A stretch of DNA of 64,000 bases from Rhodoferax koreense (GTDB lineage: Bacteria > Pseudomonadota > Gammaproteobacteria > Burkholderiales > Burkholderiaceae_C). Numbering within the stretch: position 1 is the stretch's first letter; the number at the start of each line of letters is the position of its first letter. The notes under the pieces were generated by a model. The model saw only the letters and a list, made by a program, of their open reading frames with translations, did no database searches and had not been told where the DNA came from. Below, piece by piece: positions 45,857-54,526 of the stretch. A program made the translations under genes and the position numbers. The stretch is taken from contig NZ_CP019236.1 in assembly GCF_001955695.1 (NCBI RefSeq), positions 496,001-560,000 on the forward strand, written 5' to 3'.

Positions 45857-48244
45857 CTAGGAGAGGTTTTCGGTTTCGTAGCGCTGCAGCCAGCGCTCGC
45901 GCCAGGCCGGGAACTCGGCGACCGGCATGGGTTTGCCCATGTGGTAGCCCTGCGCCTCGTCGCAGCTCAGTTCGCGCAGCAGCTCCCAGGCTGCGGCGGT
46001 CTCCACCCCCTCGGCGACCACGTTCAGGCCGAGGTTGTGCGCCAGATCGATGGTGGAGCGCACGATCTTGCCGTCGTCGGGGTCGTTCCCCATGCCCATC
46101 ACGAAGGACTTGTCGATCTTCAGCTCATCGACCGGCAGGCGCTTCAGGTAGGCCAGCGACGAATAACCGGTGCCGAAGTCGTCGATCGACAGCTTGAAGC
46201 CGAGTTCGGACAACTGGTTCAGCGTGGTCTCGGCACGCAGCGGATCGTCCATGATGGCGCTTTCGGTGATCTCCAGGCAGAAGGAAGCGGATGACGCGCC
46301 GTGGGTGGCCAGCAGCACCGCGAGCTTGGCCGGGAAATCAGGGTCCATCAGGTCGCGCGTGGAGAGATTGATGGCCACGCGCAGAGGCTGGCCCCGGGGG
46401 GCCGCCGGCTGCAGGCTGTCCCACTGGCGCGCCACCTCGTCGAACACCCACAGCGTGATCTGGCGGATGAAGCCGGTCTGCTCGGCAAAGGGGATGAAGG
46501 CCATCGGCGGGATCAGCCCGCGGGTCGGATGTTGCCAGCGCACCAGCGCTTCGGCGGCCACCACCTCGCCGGTCTTGAGCGAGATCTTGGGCTGCAGAAA
46601 GACCCGCAGCTCGTGGTTCTGCACCGCATGGCGCAGTTCGGACAGCAGCGACAGGGTCTGCGTGCTCGACGAATCGAGTGCCGCGTCGTAGAGCTGCGTC
46701 ACCGTGGTGTTGCGTTTGGCGGTGTACATCGCGATCTCGGCGCGGCTCAGCAGCGCGTCCACATCGACGGCGTGTTCGGGCCAGCAGGCGATGCCGATGC
46801 TGGCGCTGAGATCGACCGTCTGGTCGTCGTAGGTGAGCGGGATCTCGAACGAACGCACGATGCGCTGGGCCACGGCCATGGCCGCCGCGGCGCCGGCTGT
46901 GGGCAGCAGCACCGCGAATTCGTCGCCGCCCAGGCGCGCCACCACTGCCGCTTCCTGGTGTTCGACCTGTATCAGCAGGCGTTCGGCCACGGCCTTGAGC
47001 AGCCGGTCGCCGAGGGCGTAGCCGAGCACGTCGTTCACGTGTTTGAAGCGGTCCAGGTTCAGCGTGACCACGGCCAGCGGGCTGCGCTGGGCGAGATTGA
47101 CTTCCTGCCGCGTGGCGATCGCTTCCTTCACCGCATCGCGAAAACGCACGCGGTTCGGCAACCGGGTGAGCCGGTCCCAGTAGGCGAGTTGCTGGATTTC
47201 GTTCTGGCTGATGGCGATGTTCATGCGCATGCGGTCGAACGCATTGGCCAGGTCGCCGATCTCGTCGCGCCGCGCCATGTGTTCCATGCGCTGGTCGTAG
47301 TGGCCTTCGCCCAGCCTTTCCGCGGCCTCGACCAGGGAGCGCAGCGGCGTGGTCACGCGACGGGCGGTCCAGGCGCTGCCCAGGCCGAACAACAGCAGGC
47401 CCAGGCCGGTGATCACCAGCAGCGTCAGCTGCAACTGGTTGAATGGCCCGACCGCCTGTTCCAGAGAATGCAGCAGCAACAGGTCGAGTTCACCGCCGAT
47501 GACGCTCAGGCTCAGGTGGCGGATGATCAGCGTGTCGCCTTGGCTCCTGAATTCGGTCACACCGAGTCCAGCCTTCAGGAGATCGCGCAGGTTTTCGGGC
47601 GGCAGCGTGTTCATCACGATGCTGGCCGGCCCGGCCGAGTCGACTGCCTGCAGCGCCATGCGCGCGCCCGAGAGCTGGTAGAGGTTGTCGACCAGCGCCT
47701 GTTCGGTGGGAAAGCCCATCAGGATCCAGCCGATGAGCACCGGCGCACGCATCGGCACCATGACGAACAGGTAGGGCCGGCCGCCGATCACCGCTAGCTG
47801 GCTGCCGGTGTCCTTGTTCTGCAGCGGCGTGGCGATCTGCCGCAGCAGGGCGGCGTCCAGCGTGGTTTCGCCATCGTTGACCGCGAGCGGCTTCAGGCTG
47901 GTGTCGAGGAAGGCCGCGACCTTGGCTCCGGTGCGGTCTCCGTGGTTGTCCAGTGCCGACTTGATGGTTTCCGTGTCGTGCGAGTTCACGGCTGCGCGAA
48001 ATCCGAAATCGGTGGACAGCACCGCCGCGCCTTGGGACAGGCGCTGTGTCCGTTGATCGACCAGGCTCCTGAAGATGCGCTCGGCGATGGCCAGTTCACG
48101 CGCGACCTGGTTGCGCGCGTTGCGTTCGATGCTGGCATGGACCACCAGCAGGCTGGTCGCCTGCACCACCAGCAGCAGCGCGAGCGAGAGGATCACGATG
48201 CGCGTCGAAAGACGCCAGTCAGCGAAGGCCGGCCACCATTTCAT
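45857..48244 (-). CDS. Membrane-bound GGDEF-EAL cyclic-di-GMP protein
   Basis: 795 residues. N-terminal membrane helix (about 15-38), a periplasmic double-Cache-like sensor (about 45-265), second helix (about 275-298), HAMP, then GGDEF (motif GGDEF at 439-443) and EAL (EAL at 565-567, with DDFGTGYSSL and the late EGVET). Both active-site motifs look intact, so either synthesis or breakdown of c-di-GMP is possible; such hybrids often act mainly as phosphodiesterases. It reads alone on the minus strand. Confidence 0.93.
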   Translation of the reverse strand: MKWWPAFADWRLSTRIVILSLALLLVVQATSLLVVHASIERNARNQVARELAIAERIFRSLVDQRTQRLSQGAAVLSTDFGFRAAVNSHDTETIKSALDNHGDRTGAKVAAFLDTSLKPLAVNDGETTLDAALLRQIATPLQNKDTGSQLAVIGGRPYLFVMVPMRAPVLIGWILMGFPTEQALVDNLYQLSGARMALQAVDSAGPASIVMNTLPPENLRDLLKAGLGVTEFRSQGDTLIIRHLSLSVIGGELDLLLLHSLEQAVGPFNQLQLTLLVITGLGLLLFGLGSAWTARRVTTPLRSLVEAAERLGEGHYDQRMEHMARRDEIGDLANAFDRMRMNIAISQNEIQQLAYWDRLTRLPNRVRFRDAVKEAIATRQEVNLAQRSPLAVVTLNLDRFKHVNDVLGYALGDRLLKAVAERLLIQVEHQEAAVVARLGGDEFAVLLPTAGAAAAMAVAQRIVRSFEIPLTYDDQTVDLSASIGIACWPEHAVDVDALLSRAEIAMYTAKRNTTVTQLYDAALDSSSTQTLSLLSELRHAVQNHELRVFLQPKISLKTGEVVAAEALVRWQHPTRGLIPPMAFIPFAEQTGFIRQITLWVFDEVARQWDSLQPAAPRGQPLRVAINLSTRDLMDPDFPAKLAVLLATHGASSASFCLEITESAIMDDPLRAETTLNQLSELGFKLSIDDFGTGYSSLAYLKRLPVDELKIDKSFVMGMGNDPDDGKIVRSTIDLAHNLGLNVVAEGVETAAAWELLRELSCDEAQGYHMGKPMPVAEFPAWRERWLQRYETENLS

Positions 48245-48417
48245 TCATGGATCCAGTCCGGGCTACGGCGGGCGATGTGCATGAGGCGGGGTGGAAAGGG
48301 AAGACGTAACTTTTTGTGAATCTACCTGATGGCGGGGATTCGACCCAGAATAATCGGGCGGGCTCGAAGAATGAGCCGGCGACCGTGAAATATGGCCGCG
48401 TGCGTGTTGTCAAACCG

Positions 48418-48906
48418 TCAAAGCTCGACACGCAGGTAATGCGCACCGGGAATCGGGTTGTGGTAGTAGGGGGCGATGCTGGTGAAGCCCAGGTCTTCAT
48501 ACAGCGCACGTGCGGCTTCCATGTCGTCCAGGGTGTCGAGCAGCACGCAGTGGTAACCCGCGGCGCGCGCGGCGTCCAGCGTGGCTTCGACCAGTTGGCG
48601 GCCCAGGCCGAAGCCGCGGAAGGCCTTGCGCACGTAGAGGCGCTTCATTTCGCTGGCGTTGGGGTAGTCCACGTCGTCGACCGGGCGCAGCGCGCAGCAG
48701 CCTGCGATTTCGCCATCGACCAGGGCCAGCAACAGGCTGCCGCCCGGGGCCGCATAGTCGCCCGGCAAACTCGCGAGTTCCTCGTCGAACGCCTGAAAGC
48801 ACAGGTCCACCCCGAGCTGGTCGGCATATTCCCGGAAGATGGCGCGCGCGGCATCGATTTCTTCGGGTTCGACGGGCGTGCGCAGCGCGATCGTGGGTGT
48901 GTTCAA
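48418..48906 (-). CDS. GNAT-family N-acetyltransferase
   Basis: 162 residues. The acetyl-CoA loop is MKRLYVRKAFRGFGLGRQLVEATLDAARAAGY (R/Q-x-x-G-x-G/A), followed by LLDTLDDMEAARALYEDLGF, both typical of GNAT. The substrate cannot be told. Gaps on both sides suggest a single-gene transcript. Confidence 0.88.
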   Translation of the reverse strand: MNTPTIALRTPVEPEEIDAARAIFREYADQLGVDLCFQAFDEELASLPGDYAAPGGSLLLALVDGEIAGCCALRPVDDVDYPNASEMKRLYVRKAFRGFGLGRQLVEATLDAARAAGYHCVLLDTLDDMEAARALYEDLGFTSIAPYYHNPIPGAHYLRVEL

Positions 48907-48987
48907 GGCTGGGATGAAGGCGAAGTCACGGATTCAGTTTAGCGGCTCGACGCGACCCGCACCACCAGGGGTGGCGCTCAGGGTGTT

Positions 48988-49653
48988 TCAGGGTGTACCC
49001 AGGCCCACCAGCCAGGTCACAACCGCCACGCAGACGGCGAACAGGAGCGCCGCGGCGATGCGCGAGACGGCGTCGTCGCGCGAGGACGGCAGATCGTGCG
49101 GCAGGTGTTTGTCGCCGTGGATCATCGATGCCACCAGGTTGTGCCGGCGCCAGGCGTAGAACAGGATCGCCGCCGTGTGCAGCGCGACCAGGCCGATCAC
49201 GATCCACTGGCCCACCTGGGTGTGGTACCAACTGGCTTTCTCCACGGTTTCGCTCGCCACGAAACGGGTCAACGGCCCGGCGGCGGAAATCTCGTCGTCG
49301 CTCATCAACCCCGAGGCCACCTGGACCAGCAATGCCGCGAGCAGCGCGAACACCGAAACCGCACCCAGCGGCGTATGGCCCACGGAATGCGCGGGATCAC
49401 CGCGACCGCGCAGGTAGCGCAGCAGCGTGGCCGGCGAATAGATGAACGCGGAAAACCGCGACCAGCGACCGCCGATCAAGCCCCATACCAGCCGAAACAA
49501 CAGCAGGCTCAGGACGGTGTAGCCCAGGCGCAGGTGCCAGACCATGGCGTTGCCGCCGACGTAGGCCGTCACCACCAGGGCCACCACGCTCAGGGCCAGG
49601 GCCCAGTGAAAAAGACGCGTGGGCAGATCCCATACGCGGACGACGTTTGCCAT
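48988..49653 (-). CDS. Cytochrome b561-like membrane protein
   Basis: 221 residues from the ATG at 49653 (AGGAGTCACC upstream). Four membrane helices with heme histidines in RLFHWALA, the second helix WHLRLGYT and the last helix LVALHTAAIL; ends in a fifth hydrophobic stretch. It would pass electrons from quinol to a soluble cytochrome. Divergently paired with the cytochrome c' gene. Confidence 0.9.
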   Translation of the reverse strand: MANVVRVWDLPTRLFHWALALSVVALVVTAYVGGNAMVWHLRLGYTVLSLLLFRLVWGLIGGRWSRFSAFIYSPATLLRYLRGRGDPAHSVGHTPLGAVSVFALLAALLVQVASGLMSDDEISAAGPLTRFVASETVEKASWYHTQVGQWIVIGLVALHTAAILFYAWRRHNLVASMIHGDKHLPHDLPSSRDDAVSRIAAALLFAVCVAVVTWLVGLGTP

Positions 49654-49819
49654 TGGTGACTCCTGGGCGGCGCTGAGGCCTTTGCGGTGCGGGCAGGCCT
49701 GGGGTTTTCCCTGGCGTGCCGCCATGACCGGCAACGGCTTCGGCTTCTGCAGAACTTTCAGCGGAAATTACACTCAGCCGTTCGGCTCATAAAAATCTTA
49801 ACCCACGAAAGAGTACCTC

Positions 49820-50272
49820 ATGAAAGTTATCGCCTCGTTCGCCCTTGCGGCATCGGTTGTGGTCTGCTCGGCGCCGGCATTTGCCCAGTTCGCCAAGCCT
49901 GAAGACGCGATCAAGTACCGCCAGAGCGCCTTGTTCGTGATGAGTCAGAATTTCGGCCGCGTGGGTGCGATGGCCAATGGCCGCGTACCCTTCGATGCCA
50001 AGGTGGCCATCGAAAACGCCGAGATCGTGGCCGACCTCGCCCAGCTGCCCTGGGCCGCGTTCGGGCCCGGCACCGACAAGGGCAACACCCGGGCCAAGCC
50101 TGAGGTCTGGACCGAACAGGCCAAGTTCAAGGAACACAGCGACAAACTCGTGGCCGACACCGTCAAGCTGGTTGCCGCCGCCAAGACCGGCAACATCGAC
50201 ACGCTGAAGACGGCCTTCGGTTCGACGGCCGCTTCCTGCAAGGCCTGCCACGACGCGTTCCGCGGCCAGTGA
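49820..50272 (+). CDS. Cytochrome c'
   Basis: 150 residues: signal peptide ending AFA-Q, four-helix bundle, and the C-terminal heme motif CKACH typical of class II cytochromes. These periplasmic proteins bind NO and protect against nitrosative stress. The divergent b561 gene encodes a plausible electron donor; the pair recurs in proteobacteria. Confidence 0.92.
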   Translation: MKVIASFALAASVVVCSAPAFAQFAKPEDAIKYRQSALFVMSQNFGRVGAMANGRVPFDAKVAIENAEIVADLAQLPWAAFGPGTDKGNTRAKPEVWTEQAKFKEHSDKLVADTVKLVAAAKTGNIDTLKTAFGSTAASCKACHDAFRGQ

Positions 50273-50283
50273 GCCTTGCGCAC

Positions 50284-50353
50284 AAAAAAAGCGCCGATGC
50301 TATGGATTGAATAGCTATCGGCGCCCGGCCCACCTGCGCAGGTGGGCTTTTTT
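50284..50353. terminator. Back-to-back terminators between cytochrome c' and TlpA-like genes
   Basis: Hairpin 1: GCGCCGAT 50291-50298 with ATCGGCGC 50317-50324, flanked on the left by A7 (50284-50290), i.e. T7 on the minus strand, serving the minus-strand gene. Hairpin 2: a perfect 20-base palindrome at 50328-50347 followed by T6, serving cytochrome c'. The loop of hairpin 1 contains GCTAT-N7-ATAGC (50299-50315), the same palindrome type as at 7819 and 43666. Confidence 0.85.
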
Positions 50354-50364
50354 ATTTGTGAAAC

Positions 50365-50868
50365 TCAGGCCTCCTTGAGCAGCTTCTCGATCAGGCGATG
50401 CAGGTCGGCGAAGTCGGGTTCGCCGACGAAACTCTTCACGATCTCGCCGCGCTTGTTGACGAGGAAGGTGGTGGGCGTGAGCTGCACGTCGCCCCAGGCC
50501 TTGGCCACCGCGCCGGTGTTGTCGATCGCCACCTGGAACGGCAGCTTGCGCGTTTCGGCGTAGTTCACCACGTAGGCCGGCGGGTCGTAGGACATGGCCA
50601 CGGCCAGCGTGTCGAAGCCCTGCGCATGGTATTTGTCGTAGGTGGCGATGACCTTGGGCATTTCCCCCACGCAGGTCACGCAACTCGTCGCCCAGAAATT
50701 CACCAGTGTCACCCGGCCCTTCAGGTCCGCCGTGGTCCTCTGGCTGCCGTCGAGCAGAACATAGGTCGCCTGCGGCGCGGCCGGGCGGTTCGTGCCCAGA
50801 TAATAGGCACTGGCGCCGGACACCAGCAGGGCTACTGCTGCGGCGGCCGCGATGAATGTTCGTTTCAT
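50365..50868 (-). CDS. TlpA-family thioredoxin-like protein
   Basis: 167 residues. N-terminal signal anchor (FIAAAAAVALLVSGASAYYL), thioredoxin fold with redox CxxC in NFWATSCVTCVGEMP and the cis-proline TPTTFLVNKRG. It faces the periplasm and probably reduces apocytochrome or other cysteines. Opposite strand to the cytochrome c' gene; divergent from the DUF4197 gene with only 14 bases between starts. Confidence 0.9.
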   Translation of the reverse strand: MKRTFIAAAAAVALLVSGASAYYLGTNRPAAPQATYVLLDGSQRTTADLKGRVTLVNFWATSCVTCVGEMPKVIATYDKYHAQGFDTLAVAMSYDPPAYVVNYAETRKLPFQVAIDNTGAVAKAWGDVQLTPTTFLVNKRGEIVKSFVGEPDFADLHRLIEKLLKEA

Positions 50869-50882
50869 GGAAGGAGGGTCCT

Positions 50883-51587
50883 ATGGATCGCCGAAATTTT
50901 AATGCCGTGTCGGTTTCCGCGCTGGCCAGTTTGCTGTTGGCCACCTACGAGACCGCGCATGCGCTGTCCATCGCCGACCTGACCGACCAGGAGGCATCGA
51001 TGGGGCTGAAGGCCGCGCTCGAAAAAGGAGCGGCATCGGCCGTCAGCCTGCTGGGCCAACCCGATGGATTCCTCGGCAACGAAAAAGTTCGCATTCCCTT
51101 GCCCGGTTACCTCAACGACGCGGCCCGGCTGCTGAAGACCTTGGGCCAGGGCAAGCGCGTCGACGAACTGGTGACCGCCATGAACCGCGCCGCCGAAGCG
51201 GCCGTGCCCAAGGCCAAGGGGCTGCTGGTCAATGCCGTGAAGACCATGAACGTGAGCGATGCCAAGAACATCCTCACCGGCGGCGACACGTCCGTCACGC
51301 GATTCTTCTCGGAGAAGACGCGCACGCCGTTGTTCGGCGAGTTCCTGCCGGTGGTGACCCAGGCGACGCAGAAGGTCGGACTGGCCGCGCAATACAACCA
51401 GGTGGCCGGCAAGGCGGCCAGCCTGGGCCTCGTGAAGAAGGACGACGCCAACATCGAGAACTACGTGACCAACAAGACGCTGGACGGCCTGTTCACGATG
51501 ATCGGCGAAGAGGAGCGGAAGATCCGCCAGGACCCGGTGAGCGCCGGCAGCGCCATCCTCAAAAAGGTGTTCGGCGCGGTGAAGTAA
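50883..51587 (+). CDS. DUF4197 exported protein
   Basis: 234 residues from the ATG at 50883 with a strong GGAAGGAGGG. The N-terminus MDRRNFNAVSVSALASLLLA has a twin-arginine-like RRNF before the hydrophobic stretch. The body (GLKAALEKGAASAVSLLGQPDGFLGNEKVRIPLPG, LGAGK-like GQGKRVDELVTAMNRAAE) matches the DUF4197 family of helical periplasmic proteins of unknown function. Confidence 0.88.
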   Translation: MDRRNFNAVSVSALASLLLATYETAHALSIADLTDQEASMGLKAALEKGAASAVSLLGQPDGFLGNEKVRIPLPGYLNDAARLLKTLGQGKRVDELVTAMNRAAEAAVPKAKGLLVNAVKTMNVSDAKNILTGGDTSVTRFFSEKTRTPLFGEFLPVVTQATQKVGLAAQYNQVAGKAASLGLVKKDDANIENYVTNKTLDGLFTMIGEEERKIRQDPVSAGSAILKKVFGAVK

Positions 51588-51760
51588 GCACGCCCCCAGG
51601 TCGCGCACTGCGCGTCGCTCCTCGGTGCCTGCGCCAGAGGCGCGACGCTCTTCGGCCTGTCCAAGCCTGCGCAGGCAGGCTCTGAGCCGTAGGCCTCAGC
51701 CCCCTCTGCAGGGGGCAGCATCTGGGGCTGGCAAAGCCAGTTCCGCGATGCCCTGGAAGG
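51588..51760. repeat. Dispersed intergenic repeat, copy 1
   Basis: Shares CACGCCCCCAG, TCGCGCACTGCG-GTCGCTC, a CCCC-CTGCAGGGGGCA hairpin, and AAGCC-GTTCCGCG-TG-C-CTGGAAGG with the copy at 54421-54517. I recognise it as a Comamonadaceae intergenic element. This copy has an inserted internal segment (51621-51690). Confidence 0.75.
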
Positions 51761-51773
51761 GATTACCGCACGA

Positions 51774-52934
51774 TCACTTTTTTTTCGAGAGCCCCATCAT
51801 CAGCGCGCGGGGCAGGTGCGTGCGCAGGTTCTCCACGCTCACACGCGTCACCGAGTCGCTCATCCAGCTCGACATCAGCAGGGTGTTCGCGTCGTGCACG
51901 ATCTCGATCAGCGGAAAGAACGGGTCGGTCTGGGCCAGTTCGGCCTTCAGCGCCTCCAGTTCGTCGTCGTCCGCTCGGTCGTCGAAGATGATCAGCGGCG
52001 GCCGCTCCTTGGCGCAGTGGCGCGCCGCGCGGGCCGAGGTGGTGGCCACGTTGAGCACCAGTCCCATGTTCAGGCAGACGATCTCCACGCTGCGGCGCAG
52101 CTTGTCGTCGGCCGTCACCAGCAGGGGGGCGGTGCCGGACTGGGCCGCTTCCGTGTGCTGCCAGGAATCGACGCTGGAGCGGGTTTCGGGGTGATCCAGC
52201 GCCTCCGGCGGCGGCGCGCTGCTGCGCTGGAATTCGAGGGTCAGCGTGGTTTCGGTGGCGAACACCGAACGCGTCACCTTCACACCCATGGTGCGCGCGA
52301 TCTCCATCAGCAGGTACCAGGAGAATTTTTCGAACTCGGGCGGTGTCTCGGCAAACTCACCGGCTTCCGGCAGGGGCCTGGCCGTGAAGCGCAGCGTGCT
52401 GAATTCGGGCGAACTCTCCAGATGCAGGGCCACGTCGAGCTGGTGTCCGCGCAGCGACATCCATTCGACCCCCGCGTCGACCAGGCTGATCAACAGGCCC
52501 GGATCGAAGATCACCTCGACCGGATGGATCTGCTGCTGCGACACGATGCCCAGCTGTTGCATGCGTGGCATGTGCTCGGCCAGGGCCTGGGTCACCAGGA
52601 TGTCGAGCCTCAGCTTTTCGAGCGACTGGCGCAGCCGGCCGTTGGCCAGGCGTGCGAGTTGCTGGCTCTGCATGGCGGTCTTGCGCGCGCTGTCGATCAT
52701 GCTGCCGAGCTGCTGCACTTCGGCGCGCGAAATCTTGCCGGACTGCAGGAAGTTGTGCACCATCTGCTGCATCTGCGACAGCGGCTCGGCCAGCTGCAGG
52801 CCGATGACGCCGGCGATGTCGAGCTGGGCGAAACCCGCCTGCGGCGCAATCGGGTTCAACGGCGCCTGGGCCGACGACGAAAAAGAGGGCGAAAAAGTGG
52901 TTCCAGAGGGCATTCGAAAAACCTTTGCGGCCAT
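51774..52934 (-). CDS. Degenerate histidine-kinase / pseudo-receiver protein
   Basis: 386 residues (an ATG at 52913 with AAAGG upstream would give 379). Residues about 45-240 have the layout of a histidine kinase core, but the H-box position reads LAEPLSQM with no histidine and the N-box position reads LVDAGVEWM with no asparagine; no G-boxes are seen. Residues about 272-380 look like a receiver (LLVTADDKLR, LIIFDDRADD) lacking the late switch lysine. So a likely signalling or scaffold protein without ordinary phosphotransfer. I do not recognise a named family. Confidence 0.65.
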   Translation of the reverse strand: MAAKVFRMPSGTTFSPSFSSSAQAPLNPIAPQAGFAQLDIAGVIGLQLAEPLSQMQQMVHNFLQSGKISRAEVQQLGSMIDSARKTAMQSQQLARLANGRLRQSLEKLRLDILVTQALAEHMPRMQQLGIVSQQQIHPVEVIFDPGLLISLVDAGVEWMSLRGHQLDVALHLESSPEFSTLRFTARPLPEAGEFAETPPEFEKFSWYLLMEIARTMGVKVTRSVFATETTLTLEFQRSSAPPPEALDHPETRSSVDSWQHTEAAQSGTAPLLVTADDKLRRSVEIVCLNMGLVLNVATTSARAARHCAKERPPLIIFDDRADDDELEALKAELAQTDPFFPLIEIVHDANTLLMSSWMSDSVTRVSVENLRTHLPRALMMGLSKKK

Positions 52935-53111
52935 CGCAGCGAGATTGTGCTCCCAAGCCGGAGCAGCGGCACGCTACGCCACGAGACCAACGCGACAGTA
53001 AGCGCTCAGTGTATCGGCTGCGCACGACACCTACGACACGCACACGACAGGCGCGGATCGCGCCGAGGTCGGGGTGGCGTGGGAAGTCGCCGCCGCGCCC
53101 ATAATCCACCG

Positions 53112-53654
53112 ATGCCAGCTTTCTACAAGTCCATTGCGCTCGCCGCAGCGTGCTGCGCGGCGGCATGCCAGCCGGCGCTCAATTGGCGCGAAGTGCGCTC
53201 CGACGTGCATCCCTTGGTGGTGTTGCTGCCCTGCAAGCCCGACCACGGTTCGCGCGAGGTCCCGCTCGGCGGCACCCCGGTGATGATGGACATGGCGGGC
53301 TGCGAGGCCGCGGGCGCGACCTTCGCGGTGTCGCATGCGCGGCTGGCCGATGCGGCCCAGGTGGGGCCGGTATTGGCCGGCTGGCGGGCCGCGGTGCTGG
53401 CCAACATGCGGGCCGCCGATGCGACCGATCAGCCTTTCACCCCGCCTGGTGCGATGACGTTCGCTTCCTCGCTGCGCAGCCGGGCCACCGGGCAGCGGGC
53501 CGACGGCGCCCCGGTGGCGGCGCAGGCGGTGTGGTTCGCGCGCATCGGGCCGGGCGGCGTGGACGTTTTCCATGCCGTGGTGTATGCCCAGCGGCAGGAT
53601 GCCGCGTTGGAGGCGGCAGCCGACACGTTTTTCGCCGGCCTGAAGTTCCCATAG
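53112..53654 (+). CDS. Putative lipoprotein of unknown function
   Basis: 180 residues. N-terminal lipobox region SIALAAACCAAACQP suggests a lipoprotein, though several cysteines compete as the lipidated residue. The rest is a small mixed domain (VLLPCKPDHGSREVPLGGTPVMMDMAGCEA ... DVFHAVVYAQRQD). No family recognised. Reads alone on the plus strand before the phosphotransferase genes. Confidence 0.75.
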   Translation: MPAFYKSIALAAACCAAACQPALNWREVRSDVHPLVVLLPCKPDHGSREVPLGGTPVMMDMAGCEAAGATFAVSHARLADAAQVGPVLAGWRAAVLANMRAADATDQPFTPPGAMTFASSLRSRATGQRADGAPVAAQAVWFARIGPGGVDVFHAVVYAQRQDAALEAAADTFFAGLKFP

Positions 53655-53732
53655 CGTCGAACGGGCCTGGCCGATGTGGCGGCGCCGGACTTTACGTCGG
53701 TGCCGTTGCGGCCTCACCCATAATTGCACCCA

Positions 53733-54176
53733 ATGAACAGCATCCTCATCATCGCCCACGCTCCCCTGGCCCATGCGCTGCGGCAGTGTGCATTGCACGT
53801 GTTTCCGGACTGCGAGCACGGGGTGGTGGCGCTCGACGTGCAACCCAACGTCTCGCCCGAGGAAACCATCGGCATGGCCCGCGTGGCCATGCAGCAACTC
53901 CGCACTTCCCATACCCTGGTGCTGACCGACGTGTTCGGCGCCACGCCCTGCAACGTCGCGCAGAAACTGGTCGATGGGGTGCGCTCGCGGCTCATCACCG
54001 GCGTGAACCTGCCGATGCTGCTGCGCACCGTCAGCTATCGCCACGAGTCGCTCGACGCGCTGGTGGCACGCGCCATGGTCGGAGGTACCCAAGGCATCAT
54101 GCAGGTGGCGATCACCGCACCACAGAACCAGGCCCGAAAGAAGAATGATCCAAACAACCACGACCATCAGCAATAA
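53733..54176 (+). CDS. PTS EIIA component, mannose (ManX) type
   Basis: 147 residues. The phosphoacceptor histidine is in ILIIAHAPLAHAL at residue 9; LVLTDVFGATPCNVAQKL and the NLPML segment are typical of EIIA-Man. No EIIB or EIIC lies beside it, so the role is regulatory rather than sugar transport. Overlaps ptsH by 32 bases. Confidence 0.9.
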   Translation: MNSILIIAHAPLAHALRQCALHVFPDCEHGVVALDVQPNVSPEETIGMARVAMQQLRTSHTLVLTDVFGATPCNVAQKLVDGVRSRLITGVNLPMLLRTVSYRHESLDALVARAMVGGTQGIMQVAITAPQNQARKKNDPNNHDHQQ

Positions 54177-54414
54177 ATTGGGCCTTCACGCCCGCGCGTC
54201 GGCCAAGCTCACCAAGCTGGCCGGCAGTTTTCCATGTGAAGTGTGGATCGCCAAGGGCGAACGGCGTGTCAACGCCAAGAGCATCATGGGCGTGATGATG
54301 CTGGCCGCCGGCATCGGCTCCAGCGTCACGCTCGACACCGACGGCCCGCGCGAGCAGGAGGCCATGGATGCCTTGCTGGCCCTGATCGCGGACAAGTTCG
54401 GCGAAGGCGAATAG
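54145..54414 (+). CDS. ptsH: Phosphocarrier protein HPr
   Basis: 89 residues. The active histidine H15 in NKLGLHARASAKL and the regulatory serine in NAKSIMGVM are intact, so both EI-dependent and HPr-kinase-dependent phosphorylation are possible. It starts inside the 3' end of the EIIA gene. Confidence 0.95.
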   Translation: MIQTTTTISNKLGLHARASAKLTKLAGSFPCEVWIAKGERRVNAKSIMGVMMLAAGIGSSVTLDTDGPREQEAMDALLALIADKFGEGE

Positions 54415-54420
54415 CTGTGG

Positions 54421-54517
54421 CACACCCCCAGTTCGCGCACTGCGTGTCGCTCGCCCCCCCTTGCAGGGGGCAACACCAGCGGCCAGGCCAAGCCCGTTCC
54501 GCGGTGTCTCTGGAAGG
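54421..54517. repeat. Dispersed intergenic repeat, copy 2
   Basis: Shorter copy of the element at 51588-51760, lying between ptsH and ptsI and supplying the region just ahead of the ptsI ribosome binding site (GGAAGG). Confidence 0.75.
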
Positions 54518-54526
54518 TGCAGGCAA

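Noticed and set aside
48311..48380. tRNA-like GGGGATTCGACCC segment near 48336
   Set aside because: No acceptor stem or anticodon arm can be folded around it; it is just intergenic sequence with a weak GGCTC/GAGCC hairpin.
51816..53000. Long plus-strand frame running 51816-53654
   Set aside because: Its first two thirds are antisense to the pseudo-kinase gene and read as low-complexity Arg/His/Gly-rich shadow; only the part from 53112 has a lipoprotein signal and sensible composition.
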